Below are positions 15,568 through 23,758 of a stretch of DNA of 64,000 bases, piece after piece. A program made the position numbers and the translations under genes. The stretch comes from Desulfurellaceae bacterium bin18 (GTDB taxonomy: Bacteria > Desulfobacterota > Binatia > Bin18), in the NCBI GenBank assembly GCA_002238415.1, contig MPMI01000012.1, positions 50,612-114,611 on the forward strand, in the 5' to 3' direction. Below the pieces are notes generated by a model. That model made no database searches. It was not told where the DNA came from and was given only the letters and a program-made list of their open reading frames with translations. Within the stretch, counting starts at the first letter, position 1; the number at the start of each line of letters is the position of its first letter.

Positions 15568-15980
15568 GGGTCCATCGCCTCCAGGTTCAGGCGTTCGTGG
15601 AGTTCTCCAAGAATTGTGAGGTAGCGGCGCTGGATTCTGTCAATGACGATATCGAATGTGGCAGAGTCATAAGTGTGTGACATGAGATTGCGGTCGGTCA
15701 GCATATCGACCCACGTATCGCCGTCCTGAATGAGGTTGGACTGAAAAGCCTGACGGATGACCTGCCGGGGAGTCACTGTCGGGAGGGAAACGCCATCGTA
15801 CTCCAGACGATCCTTGAGGAGATTCCACGCCAACTCAAAGGTATATTCAAAGCGCTGTATAACACCCTCGCGCTCCAGTTGGTTCAGCGTGCTGGCTTCC
15901 TCTTTGAGCGCTTCGCCCAGTAGGCTGAAAGCGCGGGAAAAGTTCCTGAATCGGTAGTGCCAGCGCACCTCTTCCGTCAT
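15564..15980 (-). CDS. HEPT-domain nucleotidyltransferase-substrate-binding protein (HepT-like toxin)
   Basis: 138 residues from ATG at 15980 (MTEEVRWHYRF), with GGGAG about 8 nt upstream; 36 codons of open frame further upstream lack homology. It is an all-helical HI0074-type protein: FSRAFSLLGEAL, RFEYTFELAWNLLKDRL, then RNLMSHTYD, the Rx4H motif used for RNA cleavage by HepT-type toxins. It is the first gene of a four-gene overlapping set. Confidence 0.9.
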   Translation of the reverse strand: MTEEVRWHYRFRNFSRAFSLLGEALKEEASTLNQLEREGVIQRFEYTFELAWNLLKDRLEYDGVSLPTVTPRQVIRQAFQSNLIQDGDTWVDMLTDRNLMSHTYDSATFDIVIDRIQRRYLTILGELHERLNLEAMDP

Positions 15981-16067
15981 TGCATTTCTCCCGGCGTCGT
16001 TCCTATGCCGTATAGTCTCTTCTCGATTGCCAAGTATTAGAGCAAATAATGCTGCTGTGCAGCCACC

Positions 16068-16133
16068 CGTTCGTCCTGAGCGTAGCAAAGCGAAGTCGAA
16101 GGACTGGATGCCGGATCAAGTCCGGCATGACGA
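16068..16133. repeat. dispersed intergenic repeat with hairpin
   Basis: GTCCTGAGCGTAGCAAAGCG then AAGTCGAAGGACTGG, followed by ATGCCGGA-TCAAG-TCCGGCAT, a perfect 8-bp hairpin at 16108-16128. This is a common type of intergenic repeat in many genomes. A related CCTGAGCTTGTCGAAGG element is at 39111-39129. It lies between hsdM and the HEPT gene, where no coding frame is credible (15981-16206). Confidence 0.65.
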
Positions 16134-16206
16134 GGACGTCCTGGCACAGCTACAACTCATCGTGAAACGCTCCAGTCCCCTTATGCTAATACCTTCCATG
16201 CTGGCA

Positions 16207-18294
16207 TTATATCCCCAACGCCTCGAAATTCTTCTTGATGGTTGCGGCCAGACTGACGGCCTCGGCGTTGAGGGTGTCCAACTCGGTGTGAATCTCGCGC
16301 AGGGCTTGCCTGAAGTCGAAATCCTCGTCTTCTTCTTCGGGGGCGACGCCGACGTAACGGCCGGGGGTCAGGCTCCAGTCGTTGGCTTCGATCTCGGCCC
16401 GGTCCACCAGCTTGACCAGCCCGTCTACGTCGTACAGCTCGGCATTGGGGAAACGCTCGGTCAGCCAGTGGGCCTGCCGCCAGAAATAGCGTACCTGCTG
16501 GAGCTGTTCGACTGCGCGCTGGCGCGCATCGTCCACGGCCTTGCGGGCGCGGCTGAGGGCACGGCGCGACTTGGCGTCAGCCGCGTTCTCGCACGCTTCG
16601 CTCAGACGGGAGGCCAGCTTGTATATCAGGGCGGTCTGCCGGGCCAGGTCACGGCTGAATTCGGCCAGCGGGGCGAGGCGTTCGACACTGAGTTGGGGGG
16701 TGCTGGCGTGTGGTTCTTCACACGCCAATTCTTCGCTGGTGCGTTGAAACGCCTGGGCGTCGGTTTGAAACGTCGCCAGCGCTGCGTTCAGTTCTTTCTG
16801 AAGGTGGGTGAGGGCGGCGTCATCGGTCAGGGTGGTAAGGCAAGGATGCAGGGCCTCGTTCAGTGCGTCGAGCGTAGCGGCGAAGTCGGGCAGGGCTGGT
16901 GGTGTTTGGCCGTTTTCGGCTTGGGGGTTGAAACAGGCGGCGACATGGTCACGGGTGCGGCGGCAGTAGTCGGATACCAGGGCGAGAAACTTGTCGGTCT
17001 GGCCGCGATACAGCCAGACAATGGCCAGGAGGTTTTGCTGCTGCTCGGGGCTGAAGTCGTATATCTTGCGCGTGACCTTGCGGTAGACATTGCGGGCGTC
17101 GATCATCAGCACCTTGTCTCGGTGTTCCTGGGGCTTGGCGCGGTTCAGAAACCATAATTCGCAAGGGACGGTGCGGGTGTAGAAGAAGTTGGAGCGGATG
17201 GCGATCATGATGTCCACGTCGCCGGTCTCGACCAGCTTCCGGCGGACCTTGGCCTCACCGCCGCCGGCGCTTGACGCCTGCGAAGACATGACAAAGCCGG
17301 CCCGGCCCGTCTCGTTCAGATAGCCGTAGAAATAGCTGATCCAGACATAATTACCGTTGGAGACCTTGTCCTTCTTGTTCACACCGGGCAGGCCGAAGGG
17401 CAGGCGCGGGTCCTTCTCGATCTTGTCGGCGTCGATCTCGTCCACGTTGAAGGGCGGATTGGCCATGACGTAATCGGCCTTGCCGGCCAGTTCGTGCGGG
17501 TCTTGGTAATAGGTTATGGCCCGCTGAACGTTCCCTTCGAGGCCGTGGACGGCCAGATTCATCTTGGCCAGCCGGATGGTGGTGGTGTTCTTCTCCAGGC
17601 CACGGAAGGTAAGCTGCTCGGTAGGGCTTTGGCCGTGCTCTTCGACGGTACGCGCGCTCTGTACGAACATGCCGCCCGAGCCGCAGGCCGGGTCGAGCAC
17701 GGTGCCGCGCTGGGGGTCGAGCACATGGGCGATGAGCGAGACCAGTGAGACCGGCGTGAAGAACTCTCCGTTGTCATGGGCCTTCTGGTCGGCGAACTGG
17801 GTCAGAAAATACTCGTAGATACGACCAAAGACATCGCCGGACACTCGCTTCAGTTCGTCCGGGTTGAGGAGGCGCAGGATATCTCCGAGGGTGGCGTTGT
17901 CCAACTTCTGATACTCGTTCTTGGGCAGGACGCCGCGCAGGCTTTTGTAGTTCGACTCAATGGAGTCCATCGCGTCCATGATGGCCTTGGCGTGGTCCGC
18001 GCCGTCGGGCAGAGCCACGAGATGATCGAACTGCGCCTCATGGTTCAGGAAAATAGCGCTCCGCCGGGAGAAATCTTCCTTGGTCAGCGCCCGCCGCTTG
18101 CCGCCCCGGCTCGGCAGGGTGGGTTCGATCTCCTCCCTGACCGTGAGATAGCGGCTGTAGGCGTGACGCAGGAATACCAGCCCCATCACGGGCAGGAAGT
18201 ATTCGTTGCTGGCGTACTCGGAGTTGGCGCGCAGGGTGTCGGCTGCGCTCCAAAGCCGGCGTTCGATGGCTTCGAGGTGTTCGAGTTGGGACAT
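16207..18294 (-). CDS. hsdM: type I restriction-modification methyltransferase subunit M
   Basis: 695 residues, N6-adenine methyltransferase. The helical HsdM_N domain covers ~1-150, the S-adenosylmethionine motif is DPACGSGGMF (201-210) and the catalytic NPPF is at 279-282. Residues beyond ~450 form a long helical extension with alternating charge (RALSRARKAVDDARQ), making it longer than the ~500-residue norm; this may include a coiled coil for HsdS contact. It is the 5'-most hsd gene; hsdS and hsdR follow on the same strand but are separated by inserted genes. Confidence 0.95.
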   Translation of the reverse strand: MSQLEHLEAIERRLWSAADTLRANSEYASNEYFLPVMGLVFLRHAYSRYLTVREEIEPTLPSRGGKRRALTKEDFSRRSAIFLNHEAQFDHLVALPDGADHAKAIMDAMDSIESNYKSLRGVLPKNEYQKLDNATLGDILRLLNPDELKRVSGDVFGRIYEYFLTQFADQKAHDNGEFFTPVSLVSLIAHVLDPQRGTVLDPACGSGGMFVQSARTVEEHGQSPTEQLTFRGLEKNTTTIRLAKMNLAVHGLEGNVQRAITYYQDPHELAGKADYVMANPPFNVDEIDADKIEKDPRLPFGLPGVNKKDKVSNGNYVWISYFYGYLNETGRAGFVMSSQASSAGGGEAKVRRKLVETGDVDIMIAIRSNFFYTRTVPCELWFLNRAKPQEHRDKVLMIDARNVYRKVTRKIYDFSPEQQQNLLAIVWLYRGQTDKFLALVSDYCRRTRDHVAACFNPQAENGQTPPALPDFAATLDALNEALHPCLTTLTDDAALTHLQKELNAALATFQTDAQAFQRTSEELACEEPHASTPQLSVERLAPLAEFSRDLARQTALIYKLASRLSEACENAADAKSRRALSRARKAVDDARQRAVEQLQQVRYFWRQAHWLTERFPNAELYDVDGLVKLVDRAEIEANDWSLTPGRYVGVAPEEEDEDFDFRQALREIHTELDTLNAEAVSLAATIKKNFEALGI

Positions 18295-18303
18295 GAGCGC
18301 TGT

Positions 18304-19110
18304 TTACAGCGGATGCTGGGACAGGAACTCCTTGAAAACACCGAGAAACGGCTCTCGGGCCGAGGACACAAAGCCGTGTCCGGCGTTGTCGAAGATGGCC
18401 AGTTGAGCATTCGGAATCTCTCGGGCCAGGATCTCCGAATTGGCAGCCGGGATCAGCACGTCATCACGCCCGGTGGAGACCAGGGTGGGGGCGGTGATCT
18501 CCTTGAGTTGCCGGTATACGCGGAGGGTCATGGTCGCATCTAAGTGACGCTTGTAAGCAAAGAAAGGCGTGGCATGTTCCAGGACGCGACGCATGGTGGC
18601 TTCGAGTTCATCCCGGTGGGCGGCGATATATTCTTGGGAGTAGGACAACTTCCAACCCTCCCGAACGGCTTCTTCCGGTGTCTGTCCGGCGCGGCCTTTG
18701 AGCGCCTCCATGGATTCCGGTGGGGCCGGGACGGAATGCTTGCCGCCTGGGGTGGTACAGCCCAGGGTCAGACTCGCGATGTGTTGCTGGTGGTGAATGC
18801 CGATTTCCTGGGCAATCATGCCTCCCATCGAAATACCGAAAATGTGTGTGCGCGGAATGTCGAGCGCACTGAGCAGGCCCACGGCATCACTCGCAAACAG
18901 CGCAATGGAATACGGCTCGTCCGGTTTATCCGACTGACCGGTGCCGCGATTATCATAGGTAATGACCTGATAGTCGTCGGCCATGCGCTCAACAAACTCA
19001 CGATCCCAGGCCGCCGCTGGCCCGCCCAGCCCCATAATAAGCAACAGCGGTTGACCCTGACCCTGAACCGTATAATGCAGATTGATCCCGTTCACTTGTG
19101 CGTATGACAT
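18304..19110 (-). CDS. alpha/beta hydrolase
   Basis: 268 residues from ATG at 19110 (MSYAQVNGINLHY), which has AGGAGGAAG upstream. Canonical alpha/beta fold: oxyanion strand LLLIMGLGGP, nucleophile GISMGGM (Ser), acid in STGRDDVLIP, and catalytic His in DNAGHGF. The family covers esterases, lactonases, epoxide hydrolases and C-C hydrolases; the substrate cannot be assigned. It lies 9 nt before the hsdM start on the same strand, but its content is metabolic, so it marks the edge of the defence island. Confidence 0.9.
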   Translation of the reverse strand: MSYAQVNGINLHYTVQGQGQPLLLIMGLGGPAAAWDREFVERMADDYQVITYDNRGTGQSDKPDEPYSIALFASDAVGLLSALDIPRTHIFGISMGGMIAQEIGIHHQQHIASLTLGCTTPGGKHSVPAPPESMEALKGRAGQTPEEAVREGWKLSYSQEYIAAHRDELEATMRRVLEHATPFFAYKRHLDATMTLRVYRQLKEITAPTLVSTGRDDVLIPAANSEILAREIPNAQLAIFDNAGHGFVSSAREPFLGVFKEFLSQHPL

Positions 19111-19217
19111 ACTCTTCCTCCTTTGTGTGAACGTCTTATCCAGTTGCAGGGAGAAGCGCAAACCAGGAAGAGGACGCTATTTACCGATTCGTGCGGTTTG
19201 GTATAGGTCCATAGTAT

Positions 19218-20189
19218 ATGCAAACGGCTGTCTCCGAGCTTCCCGCTGTCCGTCAGACGGTGAAGGATCTGTCCCATATATCGACACTACGAGTTGTCTA
19301 CCATCTGGCTGAAGTCTGGGCCGTGATTGGACTGGCGATCTGGCTGAGCGGCTGGGTGTTGCCTCCGTTGACGGGCATCTGGGGAGCGTGTGTCTACATC
19401 GGCGCGGTCGTTGTGATTGCCGCGCGGCAGCACGCCCTGATGGTCCTGGTGCACGAGGCGATTCATAAACGGGTCTCACGCACGGGATGGATCAACGATG
19501 CCTTGACCCGGGTGACCGCGGCGTTTCCGGTCTTTATCTCGCTCTCGAAATGGCGCTTCATCCACCTCTATCATCACCAGTATACGCAGACCAAAGACGA
19601 CCCGGACCGGGCCATTTATGCCCGCTATCCCCTTGGCAGCCGACCGTTCTGGCGTCTGCTGGTCCGAGACGTATATGGTCTGAACGTCATCTCGACGCTG
19701 AAGTATTTTATTGATCTGCCCTTCGTGACGCGAAGCTTTAACCGGAAATTTTTGGGTGAGGAGCGCGCCAGCCGCTATCGGCAGGTTGCTGATATGGGGC
19801 TGTTCACGGCGTTTTGGGGGGTGGTGTTAAGCGGTGGTTCTCTCCTGTGTGGTTTGGACTTTGGGCGATACCTGGTGTTGTACTGGCTCGTACCGTATTG
19901 CACGGTGACCCAGGTCTTCTTTCGCATCCGGGGAGCGATTGAGCACGGTAATGTGCCCGATCCTGAAAACGCCTATCAACAGACGCGGACCTATTTCATG
20001 CCCGCAATCTTACGTTTTTTCTTTGCGCCCAAGCAGGTGAACTACCACCTGGAGCACCACCTGTATCCGTCCGTGCCCTTCTATAATCTCCCCCGGCTGC
20101 ACGCCGTTCTCAGTCGGGCAGTCTATCCTGCCGAGTCCGGCTATTGCGAGCCATTCTCCACCGGTCTCAAAAAACTGATCTACGGATAA
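19218..20189 (+). CDS. membrane fatty-acid desaturase
   Basis: 323 residues with hydrophobic segments around 30-70, 185-215 and 220-240. Three histidine boxes for the di-iron site are present: HEAIH (79-83), HLYHH (116-120) and a later HLEHH near the C-terminus. The order and the HLEHHLYP sequence fit the FA_desaturase family (PF00487). It would act on acyl lipids or a carotenoid/sterol in the inner membrane. It is a single gene facing the amidohydrolase, with a terminator between them. Confidence 0.9.
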   Translation: MQTAVSELPAVRQTVKDLSHISTLRVVYHLAEVWAVIGLAIWLSGWVLPPLTGIWGACVYIGAVVVIAARQHALMVLVHEAIHKRVSRTGWINDALTRVTAAFPVFISLSKWRFIHLYHHQYTQTKDDPDRAIYARYPLGSRPFWRLLVRDVYGLNVISTLKYFIDLPFVTRSFNRKFLGEERASRYRQVADMGLFTAFWGVVLSGGSLLCGLDFGRYLVLYWLVPYCTVTQVFFRIRGAIEHGNVPDPENAYQQTRTYFMPAILRFFFAPKQVNYHLEHHLYPSVPFYNLPRLHAVLSRAVYPAESGYCEPFSTGLKKLIYG

Positions 20190-20209
20190 GAGGGGGAGAC
20201 AGGCCCTCG

Positions 20210-20241
20210 ACAAAAAAACAGGGCAGCCATACGGCTGCCCT
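20210..20241 (-). terminator. Rho-independent terminator of the amidohydrolase gene
   Basis: GGGCAGCC-ATAC-GGCTGCCC (20221-20240; 8-bp perfect stem) is followed on the minus strand by a run of seven T (plus-strand A-run 20213-20219). It lies 27 nt past the minus-strand stop at 20268. The desaturase on the plus strand ends at 20189, so its transcript would also meet the stem, but without a T-tract. Confidence 0.85.
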
Positions 20242-20267
20242 ATGTCTCTGCGGCTGTTTACATTTTT

Positions 20268-21389
20268 CTACAGATCGTACGCCCGGGCCGCGTTATCGCC
20301 CAGGATGTTCTGCCGGTCGGGTGGCGGGAGTTCCTTAATTCCATCCTGTAAGGTGTTGAGGGCATCCGGGAAGCCGTCAAAATGGGGGAAGTCGGTTGAC
20401 CAGAAGAACTTGTCCGATCCCCAGCGAGCGGCTGCCGGCGAGATCATGCTTTCGTCCACATCGCAGCCGACCCAGACCTGACGGCGAAAATACTCGCTCG
20501 GTGGGCGCTTGCAGGCCGTCATGAAGCCGCTGTGGTTCCATTTACTATCCATCCGTTCGATAAAATGCGGCACCCAGCCGGCCCCAACTTCCAGCACCAG
20601 CAGTTTGAGGTTCGGAAAGCGTTCCAGGGTGCCACCCTCAAACATGCTGACAAAGGAAGCCTGGATATCAAAGCCCAGCGTGACCGACAGGAAATAGAAA
20701 GGCGAACCGTGAAAGGTGGTATGGTCATACCAGGAACTGCCGTGAAAGTCCGGCCGTGCAATCACGTGCAGGCCGACCGGCATCTGGATATCCTGGGCGA
20801 CGGCCCAGAACGGATCGTAGGTCGTATCGCCATAGGCTCTCCCGTTTGCCGGGTATGGGGTGAGCATGACGGCTTTCAAGCCTAATTTTGCTGCGCGTTT
20901 CAACTCAACAATGGCGGCCTCGGGGTCCATGAGGGAGATGTGAGCCACCCCGTATAAGCGGTTGGGGTAGTGGCTGCAGAAATCGGCGATCCAGTCATTG
21001 TATACGCGGTTATAGGCCAGGGCGAGACCGGGGTCGTTGACCTCGCCTTCCCACAGCAGGCCGATGGTGGGAAAGAGTACGGCCGCGTCAATACCATCAG
21101 CGTCCAACTGCTTGATCCGCTCATGTGGGTCGTAGGCCCCCTTGGGACCATCCATATAAAGCTGGTCTTTGGAGAAGGCGAGCTCGCCGGGCTTGCCGAA
21201 ACCGGAGGCTACGCCCATCCCCCTGATGGTCGGAGAAATCTTGCCGTCAATGACCAGCGACTCCCAGCCTTCCTCATCTTTGACAAGGTGCAAGGCGCGC
21301 TCTTTGTATTTGGACTCCAGGTTCTCCTTCCATAAATTGGGCGGCTCTAAAATATGGCCGTCGGCATCAATAATTCGTCCGAGTTGCAT
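20268..21389 (-). CDS. amidohydrolase family 2 (ACMSD-like) metal-dependent hydrolase
   Basis: 373 residues from ATG at 21389 (MQLGRIIDADGHILEPP), with AGGAGGGA upstream. DADGHILEP is the first metal-binding strand of the amidohydrolase_2 family. The central VGLHVIARP and the late STDFPHFDG supply the other His/Asp ligands. Related proteins hydrolyse or decarboxylate ring-cleavage products and are abundant in environmental catabolic lineages. It is a single-gene unit with its own terminator. Confidence 0.9.
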   Translation of the reverse strand: MQLGRIIDADGHILEPPNLWKENLESKYKERALHLVKDEEGWESLVIDGKISPTIRGMGVASGFGKPGELAFSKDQLYMDGPKGAYDPHERIKQLDADGIDAAVLFPTIGLLWEGEVNDPGLALAYNRVYNDWIADFCSHYPNRLYGVAHISLMDPEAAIVELKRAAKLGLKAVMLTPYPANGRAYGDTTYDPFWAVAQDIQMPVGLHVIARPDFHGSSWYDHTTFHGSPFYFLSVTLGFDIQASFVSMFEGGTLERFPNLKLLVLEVGAGWVPHFIERMDSKWNHSGFMTACKRPPSEYFRRQVWVGCDVDESMISPAAARWGSDKFFWSTDFPHFDGFPDALNTLQDGIKELPPPDRQNILGDNAARAYDL

Positions 21390-21540
21390 TGCGCGTCCCT
21401 CCTTGCACATACGTAAGCTTTGCTCTGCTTCTAGCCCAGTTTATTCTGGATTACAAACCGCTACGCGCTTTTTATGGAGGATATGCTTTTCGTGGAGGGT
21501 GGGGCGTCGGCTCGATTCCAGCCGTAGAAAAGGGAAGGAC

Positions 21541-21612
21541 TACCCCCGCCGGGAATCGAACCCAGACCCCAGGTTCCGGAGACCTGTGTGATATCCATTT
21601 CACCACGGGGGC
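21541..21612 (-). tRNA. tRNA-Arg (anticodon CCG)
   Basis: Cloverleaf read on the minus strand: acceptor GCCCCCG/CGGGGGT (G-U at 1:72), D arm with GTG/CAC pairing, anticodon stem CAGGT/ACCTG around loop CTCCGGA giving anticodon CCG, and T arm with GGTTCGATTCC-type loop. It is 72 nt with discriminator A and no encoded CCA. It reads CGG codons. Confidence 0.93.
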
Positions 21613-21735
21613 ACGGCCGGTACAGTATCACATACCAGCAGAGAAGCAATTATGGGGAAGCCGGCTCCGTGCGCAAGGCAGGGAACGCGGCAGGCAGGTG
21701 TGTTCAGCGGTGAGTACAATGGCTGAGGGGAGAGG

Positions 21736-22110
21736 CTACTGGTTCTCTCTCTCAATCGTCAACACGGCGTCTTCGTCATACAGTCGGTTGCCGAGATATA
21801 GCTCAGGGTAGCGAGCCTGCGTCTCCAGACTCTCGTCTACACCACTTGCGGTTGCGTCCGCGTCGTTCTCGGTGTCGCTGCCGGCCGCCAGATTGCCTCC
21901 GTACAGCTCGGGGTAGCGCATCCGGAGTTCCAGACTCTCATCTATGCTGTCGGGTGTATTCTCCGCTTCTTCTTCGTCGCTGTTTTCCAATCCGAATCCT
22001 TCGCCAAAGAGCGAACCTGACGAGTCCGGGTCAATGGAATAGAGGGACTGAGACAGTCCGTTCGACGCAAAGAAGAGCAGCAGAGCAAGCGCACTGACCA
22101 GTGTCTTCAT
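21736..22110 (-). CDS. secreted acidic protein with two internal repeats
   Basis: 124 residues from ATG at 22110, after GGAGGATT. A Sec signal peptide (MKTLVSALALLLFFASNGLS) is followed by a strongly acidic body rich in Asp, Glu and Ser. Two copies of a motif are visible: DESLELRMRYPELYGGN and DESLETQARYPELYLGN, about 40 residues apart. No known domain. It overlaps the OB-fold gene by ATGA and is the distal gene of the oxidase operon; a periplasmic metal or structural role is speculation. Confidence 0.7.
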   Translation of the reverse strand: MKTLVSALALLLFFASNGLSQSLYSIDPDSSGSLFGEGFGLENSDEEEAENTPDSIDESLELRMRYPELYGGNLAAGSDTENDADATASGVDESLETQARYPELYLGNRLYDEDAVLTIERENQ

Positions 22111-22610
22111 GTCAGAATCCTCCATATGATGTTTGGTTCAGGCTGATAGGCGACACGCACGGCGGATACCCGAGCCGAGGATGTCTCGACCGCGGACGCT
22201 GGGGGCGCGTGAACCAGCAGGCAGCCTCTCAGCCGGACATGCACCTTTTTCCCAGCGCCATAGCCTTTAACAATAACGCGCTGGCCGGACTGAAGTTGTT
22301 GGATACGCTGGATCTGGGATTGATGAAGGAGACACTCAACGCCACTCAGGCGCGACGGGTCTCCCTGTAAAATAAGGGCGACTTGTCCCGAATCATCTTG
22401 CTCAATACGCGTGACTTGTCCCGACACCTGGATGACCTTATCTCGATACTTTTTATCCGCGACCACACGGTCGGCGTAAAAGGTCTGGTAGAGGAAGGTG
22501 GCTGAGGTTCTGAACTCGGGTTTCTGTTCTGGCTCCACAGGTGGCTGGTCCGTCGTGCGGAAAAACAGGATGACGATGAGGCACAGGATGGGAATCGCTA
22601 TAAATCGCAT
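22107..22610 (-). CDS. OB-fold tRNA_anti-like exported protein
   Basis: 167 residues. An N-terminal hydrophobic anchor (MRFIAIPILCLIVILFF) is followed by a single OB fold: KKYRDKVIQVSGQVTRIEQ, VALILQGD, VECLLHQSQI, GQRVIVKGYGAG and VRLRGCLLV. This is the pattern of the tRNA_anti-like family (PF12869), which despite its name is found in small membrane or periplasmic proteins. It overlaps the next gene by 4 nt and lies 105 nt after SCO1. Confidence 0.75.
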   Translation of the reverse strand: MRFIAIPILCLIVILFFRTTDQPPVEPEQKPEFRTSATFLYQTFYADRVVADKKYRDKVIQVSGQVTRIEQDDSGQVALILQGDPSRLSGVECLLHQSQIQRIQQLQSGQRVIVKGYGAGKKVHVRLRGCLLVHAPPASAVETSSARVSAVRVAYQPEPNIIWRILT

Positions 22611-22715
22611 ACGCCTTACTCGGACTCCTCAAAATTAGGACATTCCTGCCGGTCGGGTCAAGAGAGGCGGGAGCGGCGGAGGTGAGAGGCGTCCCGAGAC
22701 AGGTAGAATGGCGCG

Positions 22716-23393
22716 TTAGCCGACCGGCTCTGACCCTGCCACGAGCGTTTCAACGTCTTGGAGAAGCTGGGCTATCGATTCCGTGTCATCGCCCCGATAA
22801 TAGCCGCGGATGCGTCGCTGCCGGTCAATCAGCACGAAACGGTTGCTGTGCACGATGGGCTCGTGGGTCGTCAGGCGGGGATCGTTCGGTGCGAGGACTT
22901 CCACGCCAAGCCGAAAGCCGTTGCGGATTAAGGCATACATGGCGGAGCGTTCACCGGTCAGGAAGAGCCAGCGCTGGTCGTCCGCGCGGTAGCGCCGCGC
23001 ATAGACTTGCAGCACCTCGGGCGTATCTCGCTCCGGATCGACACTAAAGGAAATAAAGCGGACCGGTTTGGTGCGCAGGGTCGTGTGCAAGTGGGCCATC
23101 CGCTGGCTGAGGAGTGGGCACCTGCCTGGACAGTGGGTGAAGATGAAGTTGGCGACCCAGACGGACCCGGTCAGGTCGGAGTGACCAAAGGGCTGGTGCG
23201 TTCGCTCGGTCAGCGAAAAGGTGGGGACTATTCCCAGGATGGGAAGCCGCCCGGGCGGGGTCGGCCTAGCGGCGTCTGAGAAGAGAGAGAAAATGCCGTA
23301 GCCGACAACAAAGGTAAGAACAAGACCAAGCGCGCCCCAGATAAGGCGTTGTGAGGTGGGTTCTGGGGGGGCGCTTGAAAGTCTGTCAGGCAC
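22716..23393 (-). CDS. SCO1/SenC copper chaperone for cytochrome oxidase
   Basis: 225 residues with a GTG start, an N-terminal membrane anchor (LIWGALGLVLTFVVGYGIFSLF) and a thioredoxin-like domain. The copper ligands are CPGRCP in FTHCPGRCPLLSQ and a distal His in EPIVHSNRF; SVDPERDTPEVL is a family signature. SCO proteins insert copper into the CuA site of subunit II, which fits its place at the end of the oxidase operon, 6 nt after the subunit IV gene. Confidence 0.93.
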   Translation of the reverse strand: MPDRLSSAPPEPTSQRLIWGALGLVLTFVVGYGIFSLFSDAARPTPPGRLPILGIVPTFSLTERTHQPFGHSDLTGSVWVANFIFTHCPGRCPLLSQRMAHLHTTLRTKPVRFISFSVDPERDTPEVLQVYARRYRADDQRWLFLTGERSAMYALIRNGFRLGVEVLAPNDPRLTTHEPIVHSNRFVLIDRQRRIRGYYRGDDTESIAQLLQDVETLVAGSEPVG

Positions 23394-23399
23394 AACAGA

Positions 23400-23747
23400 C
23401 TAATGGTCAGCCGTTTCGCTCATCGCGGTCGGCTCGACTGGCGTATACGTCCTGGTGGTTGAGGTCAGGTCCGGCAGGAGCATGATGATCAAAAAGACAC
23501 AAATGACCATGGGTGTCAGGGCAATCACGCTGAGCGTGGTGCGCTCAAAGCGCAGATGCATGAAATACAGCGCGACGAGGAGCGCCTTGGCAACCGCGAG
23601 GATGACAAGCAGAGAGCCAGCCGTGAGTTTGGCGGAGACCAGGGGGGGCACCATGAGTTCGAGAATAGTCAAAATGGTGAGGATCACCATAATGGCGAAA
23701 TAATTCGGTTCGACGTGGTCAGCATGTGCGGCAGCTTCGTTTGCCAT
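23400..23747 (-). CDS. cytochrome c oxidase subunit IV, prokaryotic type
   Basis: 115 residues from the second ATG of a tandem pair (23747), better placed behind GAGGGAG than the ATG at 23750; a much longer open frame upstream is a shadow of subunit III. Three membrane helices (IMVILTILTILELMVPPL, LLVILAVAKALLVALYFMHL, VIALTPMVICVFLIIMLL) with the typical ALYFMHLRFE. It is a small accessory subunit of heme-copper oxidases. Confidence 0.88.
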   Translation of the reverse strand: MANEAAAHADHVEPNYFAIMVILTILTILELMVPPLVSAKLTAGSLLVILAVAKALLVALYFMHLRFERTTLSVIALTPMVICVFLIIMLLPDLTSTTRTYTPVEPTAMSETADH

Positions 23748-23758
23748 CATGTCTCCCT

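Noticed and set aside
16027..17157. 376-codon plus-strand frame
   Set aside because: Antisense to hsdM; the opposite strand has clear methyltransferase motifs.
4495..18294. Integrated phage or transposon
   Set aside because: No integrase, transposase, terminal repeats or phage structural genes were seen, so the island boundaries cannot be tied to a mobile element.
21389..21811. Open frames across 21.4-21.8 kb on both strands
   Set aside because: They read through the tRNA-Arg (CCG) gene and its flanks; the RTQTPGSGDLCD-type string is antisense tRNA.
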